64,000 nucleotides of DNA, taken from positions 310,001-374,000 of the forward strand of contig BMQD01000001.1 of assembly GCA_014647935.1 (NCBI GenBank), read 5' to 3'. The DNA comes from Planomonospora parontospora. GTDB lineage: Bacteria > Actinomycetota > Actinomycetes > Streptosporangiales > Streptosporangiaceae. Under the pieces are notes generated by a model. That model had not been told where the DNA came from and did not search any database. It worked only from the letters and a program-made list of their open reading frames with translations. The translations under genes and the position numbers were made by a program. Shown here piece after piece: positions 32,655 to 41,135 of the stretch; the stretch's first letter is position 1; each line of letters starts with the position of its first letter.

Positions 32655-33820
32655 CGCGGGTCCTGCTCTTCACGGGCAAGGGCGGGGTCGGCAAGACGAC
32701 CGCGGCGGCGGCCACCGCCGTCCTCGCGGCCAGGTCCGGCCTCAAGACGCTGGTGGTCTCCACCGACACCGCGCACTCGCTGGCCGACGCGCTCGGGGTG
32801 ACCGCCGCCGCCGAGCCCTCCGAGATCGAGCCCTGCCTCTACCTGCACCAGGTCGACACGCAGCGGTCGCTGGAGCGCCAGTGGGGCGAGCTGCGCGACT
32901 ACGCCCGCGGGGTCTTCGCCGAGCTGGGCCTCGACGCGGTCACCGCCGAGGAGATCACGGTGCTGCCCGGCGCGGAGGAGGTCATCGCCCTGCTGGAGCT
33001 GCGCGAGCAGGCCGCGACCGGGCGCTGGGACGTGATCGTCGTCGACTGCGCGCCCACCGCCGAGACGCTCCGGCTGCTCGCCCTGCCCGAGGCCCTCGAC
33101 TGGCACGTCAACCGGCTGCTCCCGGTCGGCAGGCGGCTGCTGCGCACGCTCTCCCCGCTGGTGCGCCGGGTGGCGATGGTCAGCGTCCCGGACGACCACG
33201 TGGTCGGCGCGGGCGAGCGCCTGCACCGGGCGCTGATGGAGGTCCGCGAGCTGCTCACCGGCCCGGACGCCAGCGTCCGGCTGGTGCTCACCCCCGAGGC
33301 CGTGGTGCTCGCCGAGGCCCGCCGCACGCTCACCTCCCTCAGCCTGTACGGCTACCGCGTCGACGCCGCGATCGCCAACCGCGTCTTCCCCGCCGAGGGG
33401 GCCGACCCGTGGCGGGAGCGGTGGGTGGCCGCCCAGACCAGGCACCTGGCCGAGGTGGCGGAGTCCTTCGCGCCGCTGCCCGTGCACACCGTCCCCTACC
33501 TGGACGCCGAGCCCGTCGGCCCGGACGCGCTGGCCCGCGTCGCCGAGGCCATGTACGGCCGGACCGATCCCTTCGCCCCGCCCGGAGGGGAGCCGCCGCT
33601 GCGGATCACCGCCGAGGGCGAGCTCCTGCTGACCCTGCCGCTCGCCGAGAAGGGCGAGGTGGACCTGGCCAGGAAGGGCGACGAGCTGATCGTCACCGTG
33701 GGCCCCTACCGCAGGGTCCTGGCTCTGCCCGCGGCACTGGCCCGCAGGGGCGTGCGGGACGCCGCGCTCTCGGACGGCCGTCTGCGGGTACGGTTCCAAT
33801 CGGGAGGGCCAGATGACTGA
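32651..33820 (+). CDS. ArsA/GET3-like ATPase
   Basis: 389 residues. Deviant Walker A GKGGVGKTTAAAATAVLAA at the N-terminus, switch I region VVSTDTAHSLADALG, Walker B/switch II VIVVDCAPTAETLRLLALP, as in ArsA and Get3. A C-terminal small beta domain (about 310-389; ITAEGELLLTLPLAEKGEVDL) of the ArsA_HSP20 type is present. There are no arsenic genes nearby, so arsenite pumping is unlikely. The M. tuberculosis counterpart is Rv2184c. A role in delivering membrane or lipid-linked proteins is only a guess. Coupled to the SRPBCC gene and to the next gene by overlaps. Confidence 0.87.
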   Translation: MTRVLLFTGKGGVGKTTAAAATAVLAARSGLKTLVVSTDTAHSLADALGVTAAAEPSEIEPCLYLHQVDTQRSLERQWGELRDYARGVFAELGLDAVTAEEITVLPGAEEVIALLELREQAATGRWDVIVVDCAPTAETLRLLALPEALDWHVNRLLPVGRRLLRTLSPLVRRVAMVSVPDDHVVGAGERLHRALMEVRELLTGPDASVRLVLTPEAVVLAEARRTLTSLSLYGYRVDAAIANRVFPAEGADPWRERWVAAQTRHLAEVAESFAPLPVHTVPYLDAEPVGPDALARVAEAMYGRTDPFAPPGGEPPLRITAEGELLLTLPLAEKGEVDLARKGDELIVTVGPYRRVLALPAALARRGVRDAALSDGRLRVRFQSGGPDD

Positions 33821-34379
33821 GAACACCGGAAACACCAGCAACCCGGACGGCGTGAGCGATCAGACCGGCCGGCACGACCGGAACGGCCGCGAAGCCGGGA
33901 GCGAGGGGAGAGCGGACCGCGGGACCGGGGACACCGCCGGGACGGCGGGCCCCGGCGCCCCCCGGGGCGGCGGGGGCGACCCGCTCGGGAACGCGGCCGA
34001 GGAGGCGCTCAAGCTCTTCGACGCGCTCCAGCGCAAGGCCGCGCGGGAACTGCGCAAGAACCTGGTCAAGGGCACGATGACCGGGTTCGGCAGCGCGTTC
34101 TCCGGAGGCGGCCGCGGCGCCAGGGACGTGTGGGAGGAGGCGGTCTCCGACCACGACGAGGAGTACATCTGCCGCGCCTGCCCCGTCTGCCGCGCCATGG
34201 CGGCGCAGCGCGAGTCCGGCGGCCAGGTGACCGACCACCTGGTGCAGGCCGGCTCCGAGCTCTTCGCCGCGTTCAAGTCGGCCGTCGACGCGCTGAACAG
34301 GCCCTCGGCCGCGCAGCGGGCGCGGGAGCGTGAGGCCTCGCGGGAGGACACCCCCGTGGAGCACATCGACCTGGGGTGA
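33813..34379 (+). CDS. Conserved actinobacterial protein of unknown function (DUF5304-like)
   Basis: 188 residues. The N-terminal 60 are disordered (Gly/Asn/Asp-rich). The rest is helical, with a stretch LKLFDALQRKAARELRKNLVKG and a cysteine cluster CRACPVCRAMAAQ near residue 125 that could bind a metal, then AGSELFAAFKSAVDALNRP. No signal or membrane segment. It overlaps the ArsA-like gene by 8 bases and is followed 22 bases later by glucokinase, so it belongs to that operon. Function cannot be predicted. Confidence 0.75.
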   Translation: MTENTGNTSNPDGVSDQTGRHDRNGREAGSEGRADRGTGDTAGTAGPGAPRGGGGDPLGNAAEEALKLFDALQRKAARELRKNLVKGTMTGFGSAFSGGGRGARDVWEEAVSDHDEEYICRACPVCRAMAAQRESGGQVTDHLVQAGSELFAAFKSAVDALNRPSAAQRAREREASREDTPVEHIDLG

Positions 34380-34401
34380 GCCCAGAGGGAAAGGGTGAGA
34401 G

Positions 34402-35346
34402 ATGGCGCTGACCATCGGCGTTGACATCGGCGGCACCAAGATCGCGGCGGGCGTCGTGGACGACGGCGGGCGGATCGTCGCGCAGTCTCTGCGGCCCACT
34501 CCGGCCGACAACCCCGAACGCGTCGCGGACACCATCGCCGACGCGGTGGCGGAGCTGGCGAAGGACCGGGAGGTCGAGGCCGTCGGTCTCGGCGCCGCCG
34601 GGTTCATCGACGAGACCCGCTCGCTGGTACGGTTCGCGCCCAACCTCGCCTGGCGTGAGGAGCCGCTGCAGAAGAAGGTCTCCGACCTGATCGGCCTGCC
34701 CGTCGTGGTGGAGAACGACGCCAACGCGATGGCGTGGGCCGAGGCGAGGTTCGGCGCGGGCCGCGGGGAGAGCCACGTCGTGTGCGTGACCGTCGGCACC
34801 GGCATCGGCGGCGGCATGGTGCTGGACGGCGCCCTCTACCGGGGCCGCTGGGGCATGGGCGCCGAGTTCGGGCACATGCAGGTGGTCCCCGAGGGGCGCC
34901 TGTGCGGCTGCGGCAACCTCGGCTGCTGGGAGCAGTACGCCAGCGGCAACGCGCTGGTCACCGAGGCCAGGCTGATCGCGGAGGCCGACCCGGCGCGGGC
35001 GGCCCGGCTGCTGGAGATCGCCGGGGGCGGCCCCGCCGACATCGAGGGCCCCGAGATCACCGACGCCGCCCGCGAGGGCGATCCGGCGGCGCTGGCCGCA
35101 TTCTCCTCGATGGCCGAGTGGCTCGGCCGGGGACTGAGCGACCTCGCCGCGGTGCTCGACCCCGGCTGCTTCATCCTCGGCGGCGGCGTCTCGCGCGCCG
35201 CCGACCTCTGGATCGACCAGGTCCGCGACTCCTTCGGCCGCCACCTGACCGGCCGGGGCCACCGCCCCTTGGCCGACATCCGCCTGGCCGAGCTCGGTGC
35301 CTCCGCCGGCCTCGTCGGCGCCGCCGACCTCGCCCGCCGGCGCTGA
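34402..35346 (+). CDS. glkA: ROK-family glucokinase
   Basis: 314 residues. Phosphorylates glucose to glucose 6-phosphate. ATP-binding DIGGTKIAAGVVDDGG at the start, sugar-binding ENDANAMAWAEARFG, the phosphate motif VTVGTGIGGGMVL, the ROK signature with zinc site EFGHMQVVPEG-RLCGCGNLGCWEQYASG, and an adenosine motif FILGGGVSRA. In Streptomyces the homologous GlkA also mediates carbon catabolite repression; S. coelicolor SCO2126 lies in the matching chromosomal region. Ribosome site GGGAAAGGG before the ATG. Last gene of the SRPBCC-ArsA operon. Confidence 0.92.
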   Translation: MALTIGVDIGGTKIAAGVVDDGGRIVAQSLRPTPADNPERVADTIADAVAELAKDREVEAVGLGAAGFIDETRSLVRFAPNLAWREEPLQKKVSDLIGLPVVVENDANAMAWAEARFGAGRGESHVVCVTVGTGIGGGMVLDGALYRGRWGMGAEFGHMQVVPEGRLCGCGNLGCWEQYASGNALVTEARLIAEADPARAARLLEIAGGGPADIEGPEITDAAREGDPAALAAFSSMAEWLGRGLSDLAAVLDPGCFILGGGVSRAADLWIDQVRDSFGRHLTGRGHRPLADIRLAELGASAGLVGAADLARRR

Positions 35347-35498
35347 CCGGAAGGCGCCGGCCGGAGGCGTCGATCGGAGTCGCCGACCGGAGGAGGCGAC
35401 CGGAAGGCGCCCGCCGGGCGGCCGGAGGCGCTGGCACGGGGTCCCCGCCGCGGTTACGCTGACGTTCCCGTCGGCGCGAGGTCACCTGCGAGGTCACC

Positions 35499-36221
35499 GT
35501 GGTGCTCAGGGTCGCCAGCTACAACGTGCGTTCCATGCGCGACGACGTCGCGGCGCTGGGGCGGGTGGTCGCCGCCCTCCGCGCCGACGTGCTCTGCGTG
35601 CAGGAGGCGCCCCGCTTCCTGTGCTGGCGCTGCAGACGGCGGCGGCTGGCCGCCTTCGGCGGCCTGCGGGTCGCCGCGGGGCTGCGGGCGGGGGGCCTGG
35701 CCGTGCTGACCGGACCGGGCGTACGGCTGCTGCACGGCGAGGGCCGCCTGCTGAGACACTTCCCCGGTCTGGAACGGCGGGCGATCGCGATCGCCGTGGT
35801 GGAGGCGGAGGGCGCCCGGGTGGCCGTCGGCTGCGTCCACCTGGATCTCGACCAGGAAGCCCGGCTGCACCACGCCGGCGAGGCGCTGGACCTGGTCGAG
35901 GAGGTCGCCGGCCGGTTCGGTGCGCTGCCCGTGCTCGCGGGGGACATCAACGAGCAGGCGCACCAGCCCGCCTGGCGGCACCTCACCGGGCGGCTGGCCG
36001 ACTGCTACGCCGTCTCGCCGCGCGGCGACGGCCTCACCTTCCCCGCCCGGAACCCGGGCAAGCGCATCGACGCGGTCTTCGCGGTGGCGGGCGTCTCCGT
36101 GGTCTCCTGCGGCGGGATCGAGGCGGACCCCGCCGACCTGGCCGCCGCCACCGACCACCTGCCGGTGGTCGCCGAGCTGGACTGCGCCCGGTCCCCCCAC
36201 GGGCGCGACCCCCGCGGCTGA
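35499..36221 (+). CDS. Endonuclease/exonuclease/phosphatase (EEP) family protein
   Basis: 240 residues, cytoplasmic, with the EEP metal motifs: ASYNVRSM near the start, VLCVQEAPRF (Glu), VGCVHLDLD, LAGDINEQAHQPAW (D-N pair) and the C-terminal ATDHLPVVAEL (D-H). This fold includes exonuclease III-like DNases, inositol-phosphate phosphatases and sphingomyelinases; nothing visible decides between them. A run of GACCGGAAGGCG-like repeats precedes it (35347-35420). Start GTG 35499 follows GAGGTCACC; GTG 35502 is equally possible. Confidence 0.82.
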   Translation: MVLRVASYNVRSMRDDVAALGRVVAALRADVLCVQEAPRFLCWRCRRRRLAAFGGLRVAAGLRAGGLAVLTGPGVRLLHGEGRLLRHFPGLERRAIAIAVVEAEGARVAVGCVHLDLDQEARLHHAGEALDLVEEVAGRFGALPVLAGDINEQAHQPAWRHLTGRLADCYAVSPRGDGLTFPARNPGKRIDAVFAVAGVSVVSCGGIEADPADLAAATDHLPVVAELDCARSPHGRDPRG

Positions 36222-36393
36222 ACGCGCCCGCGGGGGCCGCGCCCGCGAGGGGACGCGCCGCCCGCGCAGGGCGCGCCGGACAGGGCGGGGCAGGGTGTCC
36301 CCGCCGGGCGCGTACCGCGGGAGGCGGCCGGGGGTACGGCCGAGGACGGGGAGCCGCACACATGGAGCGGGCATCACCCGTACCATTTGGTGC

Positions 36394-37545
36394 ATGACCC
36401 GTCGCCTTCCGCGGCGTGCCCTGGCGCTGTGCGCGGGAGGCCTGCTTCTGCCCTTCCTGCACGCGCCGGCCGCGCACGCCGATCCCGTCCGCCCGCCCGC
36501 GGCGGAGGCCTGGCAGGCACCGGCGACCGCCCGGCTGAGCAGTGACGGATCCCTGTCCGACGTCGCCGGGCTCTCCGCCGGGAACGTGTGGGCGGTGGGC
36601 CAGCAGAGCGTGTGGGACGTCTGGCAGAGCCGGGGGGCCATCACCCACTGGAACGGCCGGACCTGGACCGAGGTCCCCATCCGCAACGACCCCACCGGGG
36701 CCGGGCTCCTGCGCTCGGTCGCGGCGGCGTCGGCGACCGAGCTGTGGGCGGTGGGGGAGGGCCACGACGGCCTGCCGTACCTCGCGAGGGGGGACGGCTC
36801 GGCCTTCGACCGGGTCACCGTCGACACCCTGCACGTGGGCGACTGGCTGGGCGGGGTGGCGGCCGTCCCGGACCGGGTGGTCGCCGTGGGACGCCGCGCC
36901 AGGCAACCGCTGATCGTCACCGGTTCGGGCGGGAAGTGGACGCTCACCGCCGCCGAAGGGCGCGGCACGCTGTACGGCGTCGCGGTGACCGCCAAGGGGG
37001 ACGGCTGGGCGGTCGGCGACACCGGCGGCAAACCGCTGATCATGAGGTCGTCCGGCGGGCAGTGGAAGTCCTTCCCCGCTCCGGACATCCCTGGCGGCTA
37101 CCTGCGCGACGTCCACCTCAACGGGTCCAGGCGCGCACTGGCCGTCGGCGGCGTCTACCGCGACTCGGGGCAGGTCGTCCCGCTGGTCCTGTCCTGGAAC
37201 GGCAAGAAGTGGTCCAGGGTGGACCTGCCCGACCAGGACGTGCGGCTGTACGGCGTGACCGGCGACCGCAAGAACCGCTTCTGGATCTCCGGAGTCGACC
37301 TGACGCGTCCGGGGGAGGCGTTCCTGCTCCGTTACGACGGCCGCAGGGTCAAGACGCTGCACGGCGCTCCGCCCTCGGCCCCCCGGACGATCAGGCTCCA
37401 GTCGGCGGCCTACCTGCCCGGCACGGGCACGATCTGGACCGTCGGCCACGTGGTGGACGGCAACGGGCGCTACACCGACGTGATCGAGCGCTTCGCGACG
37501 AAGAGCCCGGCCGGCCAGGGAGACTCCGCCCGGTCCAGGTCGTGA
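36394..37545 (+). CDS. Secreted beta-propeller protein
   Basis: 383 residues from ATG 36394. TACCAT (36381-36386) looks like a -10 box placed for leaderless transcription. The signal peptide is clear: basic TRRLPRRALAL, hydrophobic CAGGLLLPFLHAP, cleavage after AHA. The mature part contains seven related short repeats with a W/F-x-V-G pattern (NVWAVGQQ, ELWAVGEG, RVVAVGRR, GWAVGDTG, RALAVGGV, RFWISGVD, TIWTVGHV), about 45-50 residues apart, indicating a seven-bladed propeller. No catalytic residues are recognised; probably a cell-surface binding or structural protein. Confidence 0.82.
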   Translation: MTRRLPRRALALCAGGLLLPFLHAPAAHADPVRPPAAEAWQAPATARLSSDGSLSDVAGLSAGNVWAVGQQSVWDVWQSRGAITHWNGRTWTEVPIRNDPTGAGLLRSVAAASATELWAVGEGHDGLPYLARGDGSAFDRVTVDTLHVGDWLGGVAAVPDRVVAVGRRARQPLIVTGSGGKWTLTAAEGRGTLYGVAVTAKGDGWAVGDTGGKPLIMRSSGGQWKSFPAPDIPGGYLRDVHLNGSRRALAVGGVYRDSGQVVPLVLSWNGKKWSRVDLPDQDVRLYGVTGDRKNRFWISGVDLTRPGEAFLLRYDGRRVKTLHGAPPSAPRTIRLQSAAYLPGTGTIWTVGHVVDGNGRYTDVIERFATKSPAGQGDSARSRS

Positions 37546-37567
37546 GGTCCGGCCCGGACGCGGGGGC

Positions 37568-38050
37568 TCAGAGGACGGCGCCGTCGTCCCAGCCGGAGCC
37601 GCCGGGCGGGCCGTCCCCCATCCGCACCACCAGCGCCACGAAACCGCCGATGAACGCGGCGACCGCGGTGAACAGCGCCCAGCCGCGCAGCTCCCACCCG
37701 GCCGCGGCGGTCACCAGCAGGTAGGCGGGACCGCCGAACAGGGCCGTCCACGCGATCTTGGCGGTGGCGTCGGTCTTGGGCAGCGGCGGCGGCGGAGGAG
37801 GCACGTAGTGCCCCTCGTCGTCCTCCTGCCCGGCGGCGGGATCGGAGTCGGTGCCGGCGTCGGTGCGGCCGTCCTCCTCCGCCACGGGGAGGCCGTCCTC
37901 CTCCGGGATCCTGACCACCCGGCGCGGGGGATCGGCGGGGAGGTTCTCGCTGTCCGGCCACGGCTGGTCGGCCGAGTCGCGCTCGGCGGTATCGTTGAAG
38001 GACGCGACGATCTGCCGCCAGACCTCGTCCTCGTCGCTCTGCGGTGTCAC
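37568..38050 (-). CDS. Two-helix membrane protein with acidic, proline-rich N-terminus
   Basis: 160 residues. The first 90 are acidic and disordered, ending in a proline run (VPPPPPPLP); two hydrophobic helices follow (IAWTALFGGPAYLLVTAAAGW and ALFTAVAAFIGGFVALVV). Related proteins occur at this place in Streptomyces, annotated only as conserved membrane proteins. Start GTG 38050 (TPQSDEDEVWRQI). It converges with the propeller gene with 22 bases between. The N-terminus would face the cytoplasm. Function unknown. Confidence 0.75.
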   Translation of the reverse strand: MTPQSDEDEVWRQIVASFNDTAERDSADQPWPDSENLPADPPRRVVRIPEEDGLPVAEEDGRTDAGTDSDPAAGQEDDEGHYVPPPPPPLPKTDATAKIAWTALFGGPAYLLVTAAAGWELRGWALFTAVAAFIGGFVALVVRMGDGPPGGSGWDDGAVL

Positions 38051-38118
38051 CTAGCTGGGCCCGTCGCTCATGGCCTGATCACTTCCTTCTCCGGAGACCG
38101 CGCATCCCCCGCTGGCGA

Positions 38119-38883
38119 TCAGTCTCTCTGCAAGGGTACAGAGGCGTTCGTCCTGATGAACTCCAGGCTCTCCGCAAAGATCCGGTCGGCGTCGTTGTCG
38201 AGCGTCGCGACGTGGTAGCTGTCGGCGAGCTCGACCACGTCCAGATTCCCCCCGGTCAGCCTCTCACGAAGAATACGCACACTGGTCGGCTTGACCACAT
38301 GGTCCTGCGGGCTGTGGAAGACCAGAACGGGCTGGGTCACCCTGTCCAGCTCGGCCTGGGTCAGCGCCCAGAGACGGGGGAGGCTCGCCGCGGCCTTGAC
38401 CGGGGTGCGCGTGTAGCCCACCTCGACCGTCCCCTCCTTCTTGATGTCGCCCGCGACCCCCTGGACCGAGGGGACGAACAACCGCAGCAGCGGCGCGAGC
38501 CTGAGCAGCGGGACGTCGTTGGCGATCGAGGGGTTGACGACGACCACGCCCCTGATGCCCTCGCCGTGCACCTCGGCCAGGCGCAGCGCCATGCATCCGC
38601 CCAGTGACAGGCCCGCCACGAAGACCTCGGGGCACCGCCCCCGCAGGTCCGCCAGCGTCTTGTCCAGCTCGGCGTACCAGTCCTCCCAGCGGGTGCGGTT
38701 CATCTCCTGCCAGGTGGTGCCGTGCCCGGGGAGCCGGGGCAGCGCCACGGTCAGCCCCGCCTCGGCGAGGTGCTCCGCCCAGGGCCGCAGCGACTGCGGA
38801 GAGCCGGTGAAGCCGTGGCAGAGCAGCACCCCGACCGGGCCTCCCGCGTGGTGGTACGGTTCCGCGCCGGACATGATTGGCAT
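38119..38883 (-). CDS. Alpha/beta hydrolase (carboxylesterase/monoacylglycerol lipase type)
   Basis: 254 residues. Oxyanion motif LLCHGFTGSPQSLRPWAE, nucleophile Ser in VAGLSLGGCMAL, catalytic Asp in FHSPQDHVV and His in ADSYHVATLDNDADRI. The last block resembles bacterial Est30-type carboxylesterases and monoacylglycerol lipases. It diverges from the plsC-like gene, so it may act in the same lipid turnover, but that is inference. AGGAGTCAC precedes the ATG. A TCAGGC-tt-GCCTGA inverted repeat lies just upstream. Confidence 0.88.
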   Translation of the reverse strand: MPIMSGAEPYHHAGGPVGVLLCHGFTGSPQSLRPWAEHLAEAGLTVALPRLPGHGTTWQEMNRTRWEDWYAELDKTLADLRGRCPEVFVAGLSLGGCMALRLAEVHGEGIRGVVVVNPSIANDVPLLRLAPLLRLFVPSVQGVAGDIKKEGTVEVGYTRTPVKAAASLPRLWALTQAELDRVTQPVLVFHSPQDHVVKPTSVRILRERLTGGNLDVVELADSYHVATLDNDADRIFAESLEFIRTNASVPLQRD

Positions 38884-38895
38884 TGTGACTCCTTG

Positions 38896-38909
38896 TCAGG
38901 CTTGCCTGA
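38896..38909. promoter_or_regulatory. Inverted repeat at the hydrolase gene start
   Basis: TCAGGC-TT-GCCTGA, 6-bp arms, is 13 bases upstream of the hydrolase ATG, overlapping the expected 5' end of its message. Candidate operator. Confidence 0.35.
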
Positions 38910-39032
38910 TCGTCGCATGTTCGGGGCCTGTTTTGCGAGAGGGTGATTTGTGCGGTTTGGCGGTGTAGGTGACGGAGCCTCGAGGTGGGAAGATAACTCC
39001 AGGTCGCTTCCTGTCAACCAAAGGAGCATCGA

Positions 39033-39746
39033 GTGTTCTACTGGGTGGTGAAGGCCATCCTCGCGCCCCTTCTCCGTCTGATCTTCCGCCCCTGGGAGGA
39101 GGGGGTGGAGAACGTGCCGAAGGAGGGCCCGGTGATCCTGGCCGGCAACCACCTGTCGTTCGCCGACCACTTCTTCGGGGCGTTGTTCCTTCCGCGCAAG
39201 GTGATCTCCCTCGGCAAGGCCGAGTACTTCACGGGCAGGGGCCTCAAGGGGATGCTCAGCCGGGCCTTCTTCAGCGGCGTCGGCACCGTGCCGATCGACC
39301 GCTCCGGAGGCAAGGCCAGCGAGGCGGCGATCCGCACCGGCCTGCGCGTGCTGAGCGAGGGCAACGTGCTCGGCATCTACCCCGAGGGTACCCGTTCCCA
39401 CGACGGCCGCCTCTACAAGGGCAAGACCGGTGTGGCGCGGCTGGCGCTGGAGTCCCGTGCGCCGGTCATCCCGTGGGCGATGGTCAGCACCTTCGAGATG
39501 ATGCCCCCCGGCCGCCCCCTCCCGCGCCTGGGCATCCGCCCGGGCGTGAGGTTCGGCAAGCCGCTGGACTTCTCCCGCTACTACGGCATGGAGGAGGACC
39601 GCCTGGTCCTGCGCGCCGTCACCGACGAGATCATGTACGCCCTGATGGAGCTGGGCGGCCAGGAGTACGTCGACAAGTACGCCGCGAGCGCCAAGGCCGA
39701 GGCGGCCCAGGCGGCGAAGGAGGCGAAGAAGGCCGGGCGGCGTTGA
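39033..39746 (+). CDS. 1-acylglycerol-3-phosphate acyltransferase (PlsC family)
   Basis: 237 residues. Transfers an acyl chain to lysophosphatidate or a related lysolipid at the membrane. Family blocks: ILAGNHLSFADHFF (H-x4-D catalytic pair), GTVPIDRSGG, GIYPEGTRSHDGRLYKGKTGVARLAL (EGTR) and APVIPWAMV. The N-terminus (WVVKAILAPLLRLIF) is a membrane-associated helix, and the C-terminus is an Ala/Lys-rich tail. M. tuberculosis Rv2182c is the matching gene near the ArsA-like gene. Start GTG 39033 has an AAGGAG site. The stop overlaps the next gene (TTGA). Confidence 0.9.
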   Translation: MFYWVVKAILAPLLRLIFRPWEEGVENVPKEGPVILAGNHLSFADHFFGALFLPRKVISLGKAEYFTGRGLKGMLSRAFFSGVGTVPIDRSGGKASEAAIRTGLRVLSEGNVLGIYPEGTRSHDGRLYKGKTGVARLALESRAPVIPWAMVSTFEMMPPGRPLPRLGIRPGVRFGKPLDFSRYYGMEEDRLVLRAVTDEIMYALMELGGQEYVDKYAASAKAEAAQAAKEAKKAGRR

Positions 39747-40264
39747 ACGGCGCGGGGGACCCGCCCGGGCCCCGCCGTCCGGCCCGGCTCCGGCCGCGGG
39801 CCCGGTCCCGTTTCTCGTTCCGCCCCTTGCCCGGGCGCCCGCTCCGGGCCGGACCGCCGCGGGCCGCCACCGCTACCGCCGCGGTCGCCTGCGGCGGCGC
39901 GCTCGGCGCGCTGGCCCGCCACGGCCTGGGCGCGGCGCTGCCGACCGCGCCGGGTGGCTTCCCCTGGACCACCCTGGCGGTCAACGTCCTCGGCTGCCTG
40001 CTGATCGGGGCGCTCGTCGTGGTGCTCGTGGCGCTGGAGCCCCACCCGCTGGCCGGGTCCTTCCTGTCCACCGGGGTGCTGGGCGGGTTCACCACCTTCT
40101 CCTCCTTCGCCGTGGACGTGGAGGAACTGGTCCGTCTGGGCCGGCCGGCCACGGCACTCTCCTATCTCGTCGCCACCCCGGTCCTGGCGGTGTCGGCGGC
40201 ACTCGCCGGGACGGTCCTGGCAAGGCGGGCGCAGCGGGCGCGGCGGGAGCGCCGGGCGGGATGA
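39743..40264 (+). CDS. Fluoride channel FluC/CrcB, first of a pair
   Basis: 173 residues. Four membrane helices (AVACGGALGALARHGLG; TLAVNVLGCLLIGALVVVLV; STGVLGGFTTFSSFAVDV; LVATPVLAVSAALAGTVL) with the Fluc signature: the conserved Asn of helix 2 (AVNVLGC), and the GGFTTFSSF segment containing the phenylalanine box and sodium site. The only start in frame is TTG 39743, overlapping the plsC stop, which adds a basic 45-residue extension (RPARLRPRARSRFSFRP) unusual for the family. Fluc channels are dual-topology dimers that export fluoride; tandem genes often form heterodimers. Confidence 0.88.
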   Translation: MNGAGDPPGPRRPARLRPRARSRFSFRPLPGRPLRAGPPRAATATAAVACGGALGALARHGLGAALPTAPGGFPWTTLAVNVLGCLLIGALVVVLVALEPHPLAGSFLSTGVLGGFTTFSSFAVDVEELVRLGRPATALSYLVATPVLAVSAALAGTVLARRAQRARRERRAG

Positions 40265-40620
40265 GCGTGCTGCTGGTGGCGCTGGGCGGAGCGGCCGGGG
40301 CGGCGCTGCGGCACCTGGCGGCCTCGCGCTCCGGCCCCCGCTTCCCGTGGGGGATCCTCGCGGCGAACACGGCCGCCTCGTTCCTGCTCGGCCTGCTGGC
40401 GGCCGGAGCGGCCGCCGGGTGGCTCCCGGGCTGGGCGCTCACTCTGGGCGGCGCCGGCTTCTGCGGGGCGCTGAGCACCTACAGCACGCTCGCCTACGAC
40501 GTGCTGCGCCTGGCCGAGGCCGGCGAGCGGCGCCTGGCCGCGGCGAACCTGGCGCTCACGCTGGCGGCAGGCCTGGCGGCGGGGTTCGCCGGAGCGGCCG
40601 TCGGCCGGATAGCCTGGTAG
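40261..40620 (+). CDS. Fluoride channel FluC/CrcB, second of a pair
   Basis: 119 residues, normal size, four helices (LLVALGGAAGAALRHLA; GILAANTAASFLLGLLAAG; LTLGGAGFCGALSTYSTLAYDV; LALTLAAGLAAGFAG). It shares the helix-2 Asn (AANTAAS) and the third-helix motif, here CGALSTYSTL, so one phenylalanine position differs from its partner (FTTFSSF). Starts by a 4-base overlap with the first channel gene, supporting a heterodimer. No fluoride riboswitch was recognised upstream; expression appears tied to plsC. Confidence 0.88.
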   Translation: MSVLLVALGGAAGAALRHLAASRSGPRFPWGILAANTAASFLLGLLAAGAAAGWLPGWALTLGGAGFCGALSTYSTLAYDVLRLAEAGERRLAAANLALTLAAGLAAGFAGAAVGRIAW

Positions 40621-40640
40621 GACCGATGGGATGAACAGGG

Positions 40641-41117
40641 TCAACGGGATGGCGGGGGCGCATCGTCGCGCATCGCCGCCTCCATCTTCCGCATGACGCG
40701 GGTCATCGTCTCCAGTTCGCCCGGCTCCAGCAGGTCGATGAGGAGCGCGCGGACGACGGCGACGTGGCCCGGTGCGGTGCGTTCGAGACACGCCATGCCC
40801 TCACCGGTCAGCGCGGCCAGCACCCCGCGCTCGTCGGAGGGGCAGGTCTCCCGGGTCACCAGGCCCATCGTCTCGAGCCTGCTGATCTGATAGGTCAGCC
40901 CGCTCTTGGAGGCCACCACGCCGCGGGCGAGCTCGGTCATGCGGAGCCGTCGGCCGGGGGCGGCGGAGAGCCGCGCGAGGATCTCGTACTGGGCGTGGGT
41001 CAAGCCCGCGTCCGCTTTCAGCTGTTCCTCGACGCGCCGTTCGAGCAGATGGGAGGCGGTCAGATAGGCAGTCCACGCGACCATCTCATGCTCGTCGAGC
41101 CATCGCGTCCCCGTCAT
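40641..41117 (-). CDS. MarR-family transcriptional regulator
   Basis: 158 residues. Winged helix-turn-helix of the MarR type: AQYEILARLSAAPGRRLRMTELARGVVASKSGLTYQISRLETMGLVTRETC, then the wing with SDERGVLAALTGEGM, and N- and C-terminal dimer helices. It is divergent from a DoxX gene, and two matching palindromes lie between, so it probably represses itself and doxX. Stops 20 bases from the convergent end of the fluoride channel gene. The inducer is unknown; related regulators of DoxX genes respond to oxidants or quinones. Confidence 0.9.
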   Translation of the reverse strand: MTGTRWLDEHEMVAWTAYLTASHLLERRVEEQLKADAGLTHAQYEILARLSAAPGRRLRMTELARGVVASKSGLTYQISRLETMGLVTRETCPSDERGVLAALTGEGMACLERTAPGHVAVVRALLIDLLEPGELETMTRVMRKMEAAMRDDAPPPSR

Positions 41118-41135
41118 CCACTCAGTCTACAGGTT

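Noticed and set aside
32651-33820. Arsenite-pumping ATPase
   Set aside because: The family resemblance is real, but there is no ArsB, ArsR or ArsC gene and only one ATPase half, so arsenic transport is not claimed.
40560-40640. Fluoride riboswitch for the channel pair
   Set aside because: No conserved fluoride aptamer pattern was recognised upstream of plsC (38884-39032) or within the operon.
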